A stretch of DNA of 64,000 nt from Streptomyces griseus subsp. griseus (GTDB lineage Bacteria > Actinomycetota > Actinomycetes > Streptomycetales > Streptomycetaceae), in contig NZ_JOJE01000019.1 in assembly GCF_000720255.1 (NCBI RefSeq), positions 75,568-139,567 of the forward strand. Reading direction: 5' to 3'. Made by a program: the position numbers and the translations under genes. The notes beneath the pieces are model-generated. The model did not search any database and had not been told where the DNA came from. It saw only the letters and a program-made list of their open reading frames with translations. Positions 17,042 to 26,003 of this stretch are shown in pieces (position 1 is the stretch's first letter; the number at the start of each line of letters is the position of its first letter).

Positions 17042-17060
17042 TTAGGTTTGCCTACACTAA
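17042..17060 (+). promoter_or_regulatory. Iron box (DmdR1/IdeR-type operator)
   Basis: TTAGGTTTGCCTACACTAA matches the actinobacterial iron-box consensus TTAGGTTAGSCTAACCTAA at 16 of 19 positions (S counted as match). It lies 54 bp upstream of the efeU-efeO start, where an Fe-loaded DmdR repressor would block transcription. Confidence 0.8.
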
Positions 17061-17114
17061 GCCCGCCTTGGCCGGGGTTCGGCCGTGCGGTGGTGTGTCC
17101 GAGAGGAGTTCCCG

Positions 17115-19154
17115 GTGTGGGACAACGCGCTCCCGAGCTTCCTGATCGGCCTGCGGGAGGGACTGGAGGCCGGTCTGGTCGTGTCGGTCCTGGTGGCCAC
17201 CCTGGTCAGGTCCGGCCATCGCGAGCGATTGCCGCACGTGTGGACCGGGGTGCTCGCCGCGGTGGGCGTTTCGATGGGGTTCGGAGCGGTGCTGACGTTC
17301 ACGGCGTCCGGTCTGTCCGGGCAGGCGCAGGAGGCGTTCGGCGGGCTGCTCAGCGTGGTCGCGGTCGCCTTCGTCACCGCGATGGTGTTCTGGATGCGGC
17401 GCTCCGCGCGGAGTTTCTCCGGTGAGCTGAGGGAGAAGGTGACCGCCGCGCTGGGCATGGGGACGGGCGTCCTGATCATGACCTCGTTCCTCGCCGTCGG
17501 ACGCGAGGGGTTGGAGACCGCGCTGTTCCTCTGGACGACGGCGCGGGCGGCGGGCGAGTCCGCCGGTCCGCTCGTCGGCGCCGGTGCGGGACTGCTGCTG
17601 GCCACCGTCGTGTGCTGGGGGCTGTACCGGCGGGTGCTGCACCTCAACCTGACCCGGTTCTTCACCGTCACCGGCGCCGCCCTCGTCGTGATCGCGGCCG
17701 GGGTGCTGGGGTACGGGGTGCGCGACCTCCAGGAGGGCGGCGCACTGCCGGGCGCCACGACGTACGCCTTCGACCTGTCGTCCCGGATCGACCCCGGCTC
17801 CTGGTACGCCACTCTGGTCAGCGGCACGCTGAACGTGACACCGCAGATGACCTGGCTTCAGGTGGTGGCCCACGGCGGCTATCTCGCCATCGTGACGGCG
17901 CTGTTCGTCCGGGGGGTGCGGGGCGTGGACGCGCCCGGTGCCGCGCCCCGCGCGACGACGGCGACTCCGGCCGCCACCGCGCCCGCCGGGCGGCGCGTGC
18001 CGCGGTGGGTGGTGCCCGTGGCCGCGCTCGCCGTTCCCGCGCTGCTCGCGGGGGTACTGGTGGCCGTCGGTGACGCGAGGCCAGCCCCCGCGGGCACCAT
18101 CGCGGTGTCGACGGCGGACTGCGGCGAGGGTTTCCGCGCGCCACGGCCGGGACGCCGGTCCTTCGAGGTGCGCAACACGGGCCGGGGCACGGTCGAGGCC
18201 TATCTGATCGATCCGGTCTCCGCGGCGGTCTACGGGGAGGTCGAGGGCGTCGCGCCCGGCACCACCCGCACCTTGATCGCCACGATCGGCAGCGGCAGTT
18301 ACGCCTGGCGCTGCGTTCCGACCAGCGGCAAGGCCGTCACCTCAGCCGCCGTCCGCGTCTCGGGCGGCGGTACCAAGAGGGCCGTACTGCCGGTGGCGCA
18401 GAAGGACCTGGCCGCACCCCTCGCCTCCTACCGCGCCTACGTCGAGAAGGGACTGTCGGGCCTGCTGACCAGGACCCGGACCCTCCAGCACGACATCGAG
18501 GACGGCCGGCTCGACCGGGCTCGCGCGGACTGGCTGCCCGCCCACGAGGCGTACGCCGCGCTCGGCGCCGCCTACGGGACGTTCGGGGACTTCGACGCGA
18601 GGATCAACGGGACGACGGCCGGGCTGCCCCTCGGGGTGAAGGACGCCGGTTTCACCGGTTTCCACCGCGTCGAGTACGGGCTGTGGCACGGCGAGTCCGC
18701 CGCCTCCCTGACCCGGCCGGCCCGGCGGCTCACCTCCGACGTCGCCGCCCTGGGCAAGGACTTCCCCCACCAGGACTTCGACCCGGGCGACCTGCCCTTG
18801 CGCACCCACGAGATCCTGGAGGCCACCCTCCAGCAGGAGTTGACCGGTGCCACCGACTACGGCAGCGGCACCACCCTGGCGACCGCGGAGGCCAACCTCC
18901 AGGGCACCCGGGTCCTGCTCGGTCTGCTGCGCCCGCTGATCGACCGGCGTGATCCCGGGCTCCTCACGGACGTGGACGGCTGGATGGCGCGCACGGACCG
19001 TCTCGTGCTCTCCGCCCGCCACGGTGACGGGAGTTGGACGCCGGTCGACCGTCTGCCCGCCACCACTCGACGGCAGCTCGACGGCGCCATGGGCCAGTTG
19101 TTGGAGGAACTCGCCCCCATCCCGGACCTGTTGGAGATCCGCCGGGCGGCATGA
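17115..19154 (+). CDS. efeU-efeO: EfeU-EfeO fusion: ferrous/ferric iron permease with periplasmic M75 domain
   Basis: 679 aa from GTG 17115 (MWDNALPSF), which has GAGAGGAG 6 nt upstream. Residues 1-280 are an FTR1/EfeU permease of seven membrane segments with the two Arg-Glu-x-x-Glu iron motifs (LREGLEAGLVV and GREGLETALFL). Residues about 300-325 are a further membrane segment. Residues about 335-425 are the cupredoxin-like domain of EfeO, though the usual Cu ligands are not obvious. Residues about 430-679 are the M75 imelysin-like domain with FHRVEYGLWHGE carrying the HxxE motif. Fusion of the two polypeptides puts permease and extracellular iron donor in one chain. EfeB follows in the same direction; the iron box is upstream. 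Confidence 0.88.
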   Translation: MWDNALPSFLIGLREGLEAGLVVSVLVATLVRSGHRERLPHVWTGVLAAVGVSMGFGAVLTFTASGLSGQAQEAFGGLLSVVAVAFVTAMVFWMRRSARSFSGELREKVTAALGMGTGVLIMTSFLAVGREGLETALFLWTTARAAGESAGPLVGAGAGLLLATVVCWGLYRRVLHLNLTRFFTVTGAALVVIAAGVLGYGVRDLQEGGALPGATTYAFDLSSRIDPGSWYATLVSGTLNVTPQMTWLQVVAHGGYLAIVTALFVRGVRGVDAPGAAPRATTATPAATAPAGRRVPRWVVPVAALAVPALLAGVLVAVGDARPAPAGTIAVSTADCGEGFRAPRPGRRSFEVRNTGRGTVEAYLIDPVSAAVYGEVEGVAPGTTRTLIATIGSGSYAWRCVPTSGKAVTSAAVRVSGGGTKRAVLPVAQKDLAAPLASYRAYVEKGLSGLLTRTRTLQHDIEDGRLDRARADWLPAHEAYAALGAAYGTFGDFDARINGTTAGLPLGVKDAGFTGFHRVEYGLWHGESAASLTRPARRLTSDVAALGKDFPHQDFDPGDLPLRTHEILEATLQQELTGATDYGSGTTLATAEANLQGTRVLLGLLRPLIDRRDPGLLTDVDGWMARTDRLVLSARHGDGSWTPVDRLPATTRRQLDGAMGQLLEELAPIPDLLEIRRAA

Positions 19155-19220
19155 GTGCCGAACGGAGGGCGCCCCGAGCCCCAGCTGACTCCTACCACCC
19201 CATGAGGAAGGACCCACCCG

Positions 19221-20510
19221 ATGCCGACCCAGCAGCCGGGCCCCGCAGCAGGTCAGGAGGGCGCCCGTCCCGCCGGCCGCCGTACGTTCGTCAGGGCCGC
19301 CCTCGGTGTCGGGGCGGCCGGGGCGGCGCTCACCGGAGCCGGGCTCGCGGGGGCGGAGCTCTCCGGCGGACGGGCCGCGGCGGCGGACGGCGGCACGGCG
19401 GACGGTCGGGCGGTCCCCTTCCACGGCGTCCACCAGGCCGGGATCACCACACCGGCGCCGCCCGCCGCGGCCTTCGTCTCCTTCGACGTGATCGCCGACG
19501 GCCGCGAGGAACTCGCCGACCTGCTGCGCACGCTGACCGCGCGTGCCCGGTTCCTGACCGCCGGCGGCGTCCCCAACGACCTCGGCGTGGGCGCCCCGCC
19601 GTCGGACAGCGGCATCCTCGGCCCGGACGTCCCGGCCGACAGCCTCACCGTCACCGTGGGGCTCGGCGCCTCGGTGTTCGACGACCGTTACGGTCTCGCC
19701 CCCGCCAAGCCGCGGCACCTCAAGCCGATGCGCACCTTCCCCAACGACGACCTGGACGCGGCCGAGTGCCACGGCGACCTCTCCCTGCAGCTCTGCGCGG
19801 GCCACTCCGACACGGTGCTGCACGCGCTGCGTGACATCGCGCGTCACACCAGGGGTGCCATGCAGATCAGATGGCGCGTCGACGGCTTCCAGAACCCGTC
19901 CCGCCCGACGGGCGCTCAGCGCAACCTCCTCGGTTTCAAGGACGGCATCGCCAACCCCGACACGTCGTCGGCCCGCGAGATGGACCGGCTGGTGTGGGTG
20001 ACCGGCGCCGAGGGCGAGCCGTCCTGGGCCGCGGGCGGCAGCTACCAGGTGCTTCGCGTGATCCGGATGCGGGTGGAGTTCTGGGACCGGGTGTCGCTGA
20101 CCGAGCAGGAGAAGATGATCGGCCGGCGCCGCGACACCGGCGCCCCGCTCGACGGCGCCCTGGAGACCGACACGCCCCACTACGCGAAGGACCCGCACGG
20201 CGACGCGATCCCGCTCGACGCCCACATCCGCCTGGCCAACCCGCGCACCGCCGGCACGGACGCGTCACGCATCCTGCGGCGCGGCTACAACTACGACCGG
20301 GGCGTCGACAAGGCCGGCAACCTCGACATGGGGCTGGCGTTCTGCTCCTACCAGCAGGACGTGGTCCGTCAGTTCGAGGCGACCCAGGAACGCCTCATCG
20401 ACGAGCCGCTGGTCGACTACATCACGCCCACCGGAGGCGGCTACTTCTTCGCCCTCCCCGGCGTCCGCGACCGCTCCGACTGGCTGGGCCGCTCCCTGCT
20501 GAAGGGCTGA
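19221..20510 (+). CDS. efeB: EfeB: Tat-exported Dyp-type heme peroxidase
   Basis: 429 aa with AGGAAGGA before the ATG. Residues about 19-50 are a Tat signal ([19 protein letters not shown]). The mature part has the Dyp peroxidase GXXDG motif ([10 protein letters not shown]), the [21 protein letters not shown] segment near the C-terminus and a GGYFFALPG end. EfeB oxidises ferrous iron or handles heme outside the membrane for the EfeUO permease encoded 66 bp upstream, with which it forms an operon under the iron box. Confidence 0.92.
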   Translation: MPTQQPGPAAGQEGARPAGRRTFVRAALGVGAAGAALTGAGLAGAELSGGRAAAADGGTADGRAVPFHGVHQAGITTPAPPAAAFVSFDVIADGREELADLLRTLTARARFLTAGGVPNDLGVGAPPSDSGILGPDVPADSLTVTVGLGASVFDDRYGLAPAKPRHLKPMRTFPNDDLDAAECHGDLSLQLCAGHSDTVLHALRDIARHTRGAMQIRWRVDGFQNPSRPTGAQRNLLGFKDGIANPDTSSAREMDRLVWVTGAEGEPSWAAGGSYQVLRVIRMRVEFWDRVSLTEQEKMIGRRRDTGAPLDGALETDTPHYAKDPHGDAIPLDAHIRLANPRTAGTDASRILRRGYNYDRGVDKAGNLDMGLAFCSYQQDVVRQFEATQERLIDEPLVDYITPTGGGYFFALPGVRDRSDWLGRSLLKG

Positions 20511-21094
20511 CGGGCGGGAACGGGCTGCACGGCTGGTCGGTGGTCTCCGGGGTCGGTTCCTGCGGCCACGGCGAGCCGGAAAGCGCCGTCGGTGTCGCGG
20601 AGACGGACGAGGCCGCCGAGCGCCCCCATGCCCGCCGGCGCCTGCTGGACGGCGAGGGTGAGGGCCTCCTGCGCCGACAGGTCGTGGCCCTGTGCCTCCA
20701 GCAGGGCCATGCGGGTTGCCGCGGACGCTTCGGTGGGGGTGGGACCTGCGTCGTCCGCCATCATGTCGCCCATCCGCGGCCGGGGACCGGCGATGCCGGC
20801 CCGGACGGCTGCTCGGACGTCGCGTTCATCGCCTCGCTCCAGCTCATGTCGCGCTGTCCGGGCGGACGCGCCGACACCGGGTTCCGCCGACCCGCCCTCG
20901 TCATGGACGGCCGGCCGCGTCCAGGCCAGGGCCGTCGATGGCACGGGCCTGTCGGGCAGGGGCGCGGTCCATGCCGGGACGACGCATCTTTGTGCGCGAA
21001 CGACGTTCCTTCGCCGCAGGTCAGAGCGGGTGCGTCGGAACTACGCTCGCGGTTGGGGCGGTCCTGTGGGGGCCGCCGCCGAAGGGAGGGGCAC
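20511..21094. other. 584-bp region with decayed coding sequence
   Basis: Contains a relict of a SpoIIE/GAF protein gene on the minus strand (20549-20764, listed separately). The rest (20765-21094) keeps coding-like GC bias but has no ORF with a recognisable product. The ribosome site GAAGGGAGGGG for the next gene is at 21081-21091. Confidence 0.5.
20549..20764 (-). pseudogene. Relict N-terminal piece of a GAF-SpoIIE regulator
   Basis: Reading leftward from ATG 20764, the product begins MMADDAGPTPTEASAATRMA and continues LEAQGHDLSAQEALTLAVQQ, GALGGLVRLRDTDGAFRLAVAAGTDP. That is the usual opening of Streptomyces GAF/SpoIIE phosphatases (helical entry, then first GAF strand pair). The similarity stops at about 20549, after only 72 residues, and the frame then runs into non-homologous Arg/Pro-rich sequence and the efeB 3' end. 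The rest of the GAF and the whole phosphatase domain are missing, so this looks like a 3'-deleted gene. Alternatively it is a short expressed protein, which I think is less likely. Confidence 0.55.
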
Positions 21095-21970
21095 ATGGGT
21101 GCCATCACACGCGTGGGGAACGTCGGCGCCGGGCAGATGGGCCGGGGCATCGCCGAGGTCTGTGCCCGTGCCGGGCTGTCGGTGACGTTGTGCGACACGA
21201 CCGAGGACCGGGCGCAGGCCGGTCTGATCGGGGTGGCGGACTCGCTGCTGAGGGCGGAGAAGAAGGGCACGCTCACCGCCGAGGAGCGCGCGCACGCCCT
21301 GGCGGGCATCACGGTCGGCGCCGATCTGTCCCGCCTCGCCCGAGCGGATCTGGTCGTCGCGGCCGCCGTCGAGGACGAGCGGGCCAAGACGGCGCTGTTC
21401 CGGCAGCTTGACGAGGTGGTCGTCGGCCCGGACGCCGTGGTGGCCAGCAACACGTCCTCGCTCCCCATCGCCCGCCTCGCCGCCGCGACCCGGCGCCCCG
21501 AAGCGGTGCTCGGCCTGCACTTCTTCAACCCAGTACCGGTCATGCCGCTCGTCGAGGTGGTCCCGTCCCTGCACACCTCGCAGACAACGGAGCGGCGTGT
21601 GCGCGCCTTCGCGGGCGAGGTCCTGGGCAAGCGGACGATCGTCGCACAGGACCGCGCGGGTTTCGTGGTGAACTCCCTGCTGGTGCCCTATCTTCTGGCG
21701 GCGGTGCGGATGGTCGCCTCGGGCACGGCGACGGCGGAGGACGTCGACGAGGGGATGACGGCCGGCTGCGCCCACCCCATGGGTCCGTTGCGCCTCGCCG
21801 ACCTCATCGGTCTCGACACCGTGGCGGCGATCGGGGACGCCTTGTACGAGGAGTACAAGGAGCCGCTGTACGCGCCGCCGCCCCTGCTGCGCCGCATGGT
21901 CGAGTCGGGGCTGCTGGGCCGGAAGTCCGGTCGGGGTTTCTTCAACTACGCGGCTCAAGCGAGGGGTTGA
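21095..21970 (+). CDS. 3-hydroxyacyl-CoA (3-hydroxybutyryl-CoA) dehydrogenase
   Basis: 291 aa from ATG 21095 (GAAGGGAGGGG upstream). The N-terminal Rossmann motif is VGNVGAGQMGRGIAEV; VASNTSSLPIARLAAA and LGLHFFNPVPVMPLVEVV are family signatures with the catalytic His in LHFFNP. The C-terminal dimer domain has DRAGFVVNSLLVPYL and HPMGPLRLADLIGLDT, ending GRKSGRGFFNY. It is the stand-alone FadB2/PaaH type that oxidises 3-hydroxyacyl-CoA with NAD(P). No beta-oxidation partner is adjacent. Confidence 0.9.
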   Translation: MGAITRVGNVGAGQMGRGIAEVCARAGLSVTLCDTTEDRAQAGLIGVADSLLRAEKKGTLTAEERAHALAGITVGADLSRLARADLVVAAAVEDERAKTALFRQLDEVVVGPDAVVASNTSSLPIARLAAATRRPEAVLGLHFFNPVPVMPLVEVVPSLHTSQTTERRVRAFAGEVLGKRTIVAQDRAGFVVNSLLVPYLLAAVRMVASGTATAEDVDEGMTAGCAHPMGPLRLADLIGLDTVAAIGDALYEEYKEPLYAPPPLLRRMVESGLLGRKSGRGFFNYAAQARG

Positions 21971-22006
21971 CGGAGGGCGAGGGATCGGCCCAGCCCTGCG
22001 CGCTGT

Positions 22007-22033
22007 CTTGACGTGTCCATTTTCGTCGTCAAG
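22007..22033. promoter_or_regulatory. Inverted repeat upstream of the GH30 gene
   Basis: CTTGACG (22007-22013) and CGTCAAG (22027-22033), perfect 7-bp arms separated by 13 bp in an AT-richer stretch. It is a possible operator or overlapping minus-35 elements for the GH30 gene starting at 22111. Regulator unknown. Confidence 0.35.
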
Positions 22034-22110
22034 CATGCCTTGAGCTCGATTGCTTCTGGTCGATTCTGTTCGCCTTCGGTTCTCGTCTCCGGGTCGTGGA
22101 AGGAAGTGCC

Positions 22111-25100
22111 TTGTCCCACCGACATCGCTTCGTCCGAGCGTTGATGCCCACCGTTCCCCTGATGCTGGGCGCGGGTCTGATCGTTCCCCCCGCCGTGGCC
22201 GCCACGGCCGCGGACCCGCCGCCGCAGAGCGCGGTCACCGTACGGATCGATCCGTCGTACCGACAGCAGCAGTTCGAGGGATGGGGCACGAGCCTCGTCT
22301 GGTTCGCCAACGCCACCGGCGGCTACCCGGACCCCATCCGAAGACGGCTCGTGGACATGCTGTTCGGTGACGACGGGCTCGCCCTGAACATCGCGCGCTA
22401 CAACATCGGCGGCGGCAACGCGCCGGACGTCCGCAAGGACTACATGAAAGCCGGCGCCACCATGGACGGCTTCTGGAAGGCCCCCGCCGGAACGACCCGG
22501 CAGGACATGGACTGGTGGGACCCGGACAACCCCGACCACTGGGACTGGAACGCCGACGCGGGCCAGCGCTGGTGGGTGGACCAGATCAAGAAGAAGGTCA
22601 CGGACTGGGAGGCGTTCAGCAACTCGCCGCCGTGGTTCCAGACGGTCAGCGGCTACGTATCGGGCGGGTTCGACGCCTCCACGGACCAGATCCGCGCGGA
22701 CCGGGTCGACGACTTCGCCACGTATCTGGTGCGCGTGACCGACCGGCTGGAGAAGGCGCACAACATCAAGTTCGACACCATCGACCCGCTCAACGAGCCC
22801 AACACCCCGTACTGGGGTACGCAGATCGGTGCGGACGGCCGACCGACGGGCGGCCGTCAGGAAGGCGCGCACGCCGGTCCGGAACTCCAGCAGAAGGTGG
22901 TGCTCGCCCTCGACAAGGCGCTCGACGGCGCGAAGACCCACGCCCGGGTCTCCGCGATGGACGAGACCAACCCCGGCACCTTCACCCAGAACTGGAACGC
23001 CTACGGCGCCCCGGCGCGAGCGGCCGTCGAGCAGCTCAACGTGCACACCTACGGCACGAGCATGCGCACCAGCGCGCGTGACATCGCCAAGGGCGCGGAC
23101 AAGAAGCTGTGGATGAGCGAGGTCGAGGGCACCTGGGGCACGGGCACCGACTTCACCAGCATGGAACCGGGTCTGGGGATCGCCACCCGGATGGTCGACG
23201 ACATGCGGGAACTGGAGCCGTCCGCCTGGGTGTTCTGGCAGCCCGTGGAGGACTCCATTCCGCAGGCGGCGGCCGGCAAGAACTGGGGCAGCATCCACGT
23301 CCCGTTCAACTGCACCGCCGCGGACACCCTGGAGACCTGCCCGATCCGGGCCAACTCCAAGTTCCACACCATCAGGAACTTCACCCACTACATCCGCCCC
23401 GGCGATCACTTCGTCAAGACCGACGACCCCTCCAGCGTCGCCGCGGTACGCAAGTCCGGCCGTGCGGCGAGCGTGGTACACGTGAACAGCGGCACCTCCG
23501 CGCGCTCCGTGACCCTCGATCTGTCGCGCTTCGGCAAGGTCGCGCGAGGTGCCACGGTCACCCCCGTGGTGACGAGCGCCGACGGTGCCCTGGTACGAGG
23601 GACCCCCGTCCCCGTGACCGATCGCTCGGCGACCCTCACCGTGCCCGCGAAGTCGGTGACGACCTTCGTGGTCGACGGCGTCAGCGGCGTCGCCGGGGAC
23701 GCGGCCCTGGTGCGGCCCGGCCATGTCTACCGGCTCCAGGGCGCGCAGAGCGGGAAGTCCCTCGCCCCCTCCGAGGACGGCAGCGGTGTCGTCATCCGCA
23801 CGACCGACGCCGGCAGCGCGCGGCAGCTGTGGTCGGTCCGCAAGCTGACTCGCGGCAACGACAACCGCGAGCGGTACGCCCTCACCGGCGCCACCACCGG
23901 CAAGCGGCTCGCGGTGCGCGACGACCAGGCCGTCCTGGAGGATCCGGACGGCGGCCGTCCCGACGAGGCGGCGCAGTGGGTCATGTCGACGACCGGCGAC
24001 GGCACCTGGACGTTCGTCAACGCCGCCACCGGCCGCCTCATCGACGTCACCGGCCAGTCCTCGGCGGACGGCGCCAAGGTGTCGACGTACACCCCGACCT
24101 CGGCGGGCAACCAGCGCTGGAGCGTGACCGACGAGACGGTCCTGCGTACCGGTGCGGTCGAGGCGTTCACCGTCCCCGGTCTGCCGCCGAAGCTGCCACA
24201 GGCGGTAACGCCGGTGTTCCGGGACGGCGCCCGCGGCTCGCTCCCCGTCACCTGGACCCTTCCGCCGGACCGCGCGTGGCGCGATCCCGGGACGGTCCGT
24301 GTGAAGGGCCGGGCGACGGACGCCCTGGGGCATCGGATCCCCGCACAAGCGGTCGTCACGGTCGACACGATCGCCTCGACACTGCCGGGGCGGGCCAAGA
24401 CGTACGTGGGCGGGACGCCGGACCTTCCGGCCGCGGTCACCGGGATCGGCCGACGCGGCGGCAGGGCCGACCTGCCGGTGACCTGGTCGGCGGCTCCTGA
24501 CGGGGCGTTCGACACGACGGGCGTGGTGACGTTGCGCGGTGTGGCGCACGTCGTGGACGGCACCGCCGTCGACGCGACAGTGCGGGTGCAGGTGACCGAG
24601 CCGGCGCAGACCAACGTCGCGCCCGAGCGGGACGTCTCGGTCGACGCCACGTTCACCGAGAACGGGTATTCGGCGGAGCGCCTGCGCAACGGCGACCCGT
24701 CCGAGAAGGCCTGGTCCAACTGGAAGCCGGGGAACACCAAGAACCCCTCCGACACCATCACCTTCACCCTGCCGACGTCACGCGACCTCGACCGGATCGT
24801 GGCGCACTTCTACCGCGACGGGAGTCCGGCCTCCTTCCCCGCGAGCCTGAAGGCACAGGTGCGGGCGACCGACGGCAGCTGGGTCGACGCGAGCGACACC
24901 GTGGAGGTGGGCACGGAGGGGACGCCCGTCGTCGACGTACCCCTGACGGCGCGAGGGGCGACGAACGGCGTCCGGCTCGTGATGACCGCACGTCAGGGCG
25001 GCTACATCACCATGGGTGAGATCGAGGTGTACGCCAGGACCCCCGGTGAGTCCTCGGACGCGGCCGCGGCGTCACTCGAGGTGGCCGGGGTGCCGGTCCC

Positions 25101-25305
25101 GTCCTTCGACCCCGAGACCACCGCCTACCGGGTCGTCACCGGTGACCCGCGCCGCGACACGGTCACCGTTACGGCGCGCGACCCCTATGCGACGGTCGCG
25201 GTCGACCGGACGACGGAGGGGCGCAAAACCGTGGCCGTGGTGTCCGTGACCAGCGAGGACGGCGCGCAGACCCGGAAGTACCGGATCCAACTCGCGCGCC
25301 GCTGA
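22111..25305 (+). CDS. Large secreted GH30 endo-beta-1,6-galactanase-like enzyme, multidomain
   Basis: 1064 aa from a probable TTG start at 22111: GGAAGGAAG lies 4 nt upstream and would be inside the gene if GTG 22096 were used. Residues 1-35 are a signal peptide. Residues about 40-420 are a GH30/GH5-clan barrel: FEGWGTSLVWFANATGGYPD, NIARYNIGGGNAP, acid/base Glu in DTIDPLNEPNTPYWG and nucleophile Glu in LWMSEVEGTWG. This matches GH30_5 endo-beta-1,6-galactanases known from Streptomyces. A beta domain follows to about 530; 535-685 has ricin-like repeats (SARQLWSV, NQRWSV); two bacterial Ig-like domains lie at about 690-830, a discoidin-like domain at 835-975, and a cadherin-like C-terminal sandwich. 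It would cut beta-1,6-galactan side chains of arabinogalactan-proteins. Confidence 0.85.
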   Translation: MSHRHRFVRALMPTVPLMLGAGLIVPPAVAATAADPPPQSAVTVRIDPSYRQQQFEGWGTSLVWFANATGGYPDPIRRRLVDMLFGDDGLALNIARYNIGGGNAPDVRKDYMKAGATMDGFWKAPAGTTRQDMDWWDPDNPDHWDWNADAGQRWWVDQIKKKVTDWEAFSNSPPWFQTVSGYVSGGFDASTDQIRADRVDDFATYLVRVTDRLEKAHNIKFDTIDPLNEPNTPYWGTQIGADGRPTGGRQEGAHAGPELQQKVVLALDKALDGAKTHARVSAMDETNPGTFTQNWNAYGAPARAAVEQLNVHTYGTSMRTSARDIAKGADKKLWMSEVEGTWGTGTDFTSMEPGLGIATRMVDDMRELEPSAWVFWQPVEDSIPQAAAGKNWGSIHVPFNCTAADTLETCPIRANSKFHTIRNFTHYIRPGDHFVKTDDPSSVAAVRKSGRAASVVHVNSGTSARSVTLDLSRFGKVARGATVTPVVTSADGALVRGTPVPVTDRSATLTVPAKSVTTFVVDGVSGVAGDAALVRPGHVYRLQGAQSGKSLAPSEDGSGVVIRTTDAGSARQLWSVRKLTRGNDNRERYALTGATTGKRLAVRDDQAVLEDPDGGRPDEAAQWVMSTTGDGTWTFVNAATGRLIDVTGQSSADGAKVSTYTPTSAGNQRWSVTDETVLRTGAVEAFTVPGLPPKLPQAVTPVFRDGARGSLPVTWTLPPDRAWRDPGTVRVKGRATDALGHRIPAQAVVTVDTIASTLPGRAKTYVGGTPDLPAAVTGIGRRGGRADLPVTWSAAPDGAFDTTGVVTLRGVAHVVDGTAVDATVRVQVTEPAQTNVAPERDVSVDATFTENGYSAERLRNGDPSEKAWSNWKPGNTKNPSDTITFTLPTSRDLDRIVAHFYRDGSPASFPASLKAQVRATDGSWVDASDTVEVGTEGTPVVDVPLTARGATNGVRLVMTARQGGYITMGEIEVYARTPGESSDAAAASLEVAGVPVPSFDPETTAYRVVTGDPRRDTVTVTARDPYATVAVDRTTEGRKTVAVVSVTSEDGAQTRKYRIQLARR

Positions 25306-25484
25306 GGTCCGCTCGGCAAGGGGCTGCCCCGCCCGGGCGGCTCCTCCCCCGGGCGTCACCGCTCCCGGGGTGGTCGGGACCTTCCGATTTTGTACACACC
25401 GTGGGTCGCTTGCTCGTGGGCTCATCGGGTACAGCGATGGAATGAAGGAGACGTTCCCAGCCCCTGGAGTTTGCTGAAAGTGAT

Positions 25485-26003
25485 GTGTTCGTGACTCGTC
25501 TCGGTGATCCCGGTGACGACCGGGTGAGGGGTTCGGGCGACGGCCCGGAGGCCGTCGCCGTGGATATCGCGGATGCCGTGGAGAGCCTGACGAACCTGTG
25601 GTCGCTGGCCGCCCAGCAGGCGACCCTGCGGTTGTCCCTGCACCAGTTGGGGGCGCTGCGCGCGGTGGAGTCGTCGCCGGGCCTGAATCTGACGGCCCTG
25701 GCCGAGCGGTTGGAGACCGGGCTGCCCACCGCCAGCCGGCTGTGCGACCGGCTGGAGGCGGCGGGTCTGCTGGAGCGCACGCTGCATCCCGAGCGGCGTC
25801 GCGAGGTACGCCTGGCCCTCACCCCGCACGGCCGCAACGTGCTCGGCGAAATCGCCGAGCGGCGCACGCAGGCGCTGGCGACGGCGCTGGCGGCGCTGGG
25901 GCCCGCCGAACGGGCGGCGCTGCGGCGCGGTCTGCGGGCGTTCGTCGCGGCTCAGGACGCCGGCACGCCACCGCCCGCCACGGGTGGTGGTGACATGGAG
26001 TGA
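25485..26003 (+). CDS. MarR-family transcriptional regulator (copy 1)
   Basis: 172 aa (GTG at 25485, or GTG at 25491). The winged HTH reads LSLHQLGALRAVESSPGLNLTALAERLETGLPTASRLCDRLEAAGLLER, with the wing ERRREVRLALTPHGR. It is a close paralogue of the MarR at 32065 (TASRLCDRLEAAGLLER versus TSRLCDRLQAAGFVER), and the two bracket the SpoIIE/STAS locus. Its last 52 bp overlap, in antisense, the 3' end of the SpoIIE gene at 25952. Ligand unknown. Confidence 0.85.
   Translation: MFVTRLGDPGDDRVRGSGDGPEAVAVDIADAVESLTNLWSLAAQQATLRLSLHQLGALRAVESSPGLNLTALAERLETGLPTASRLCDRLEAAGLLERTLHPERRREVRLALTPHGRNVLGEIAERRTQALATALAALGPAERAALRRGLRAFVAAQDAGTPPPATGGGDME

Noticed and set aside
20441..20944. Intact 167-aa minus-strand gene
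   Set aside because: Only about 72 residues resemble a family (GAF/SpoIIE N-terminus). Both ends are low-complexity and the 3' end overlaps efeB.
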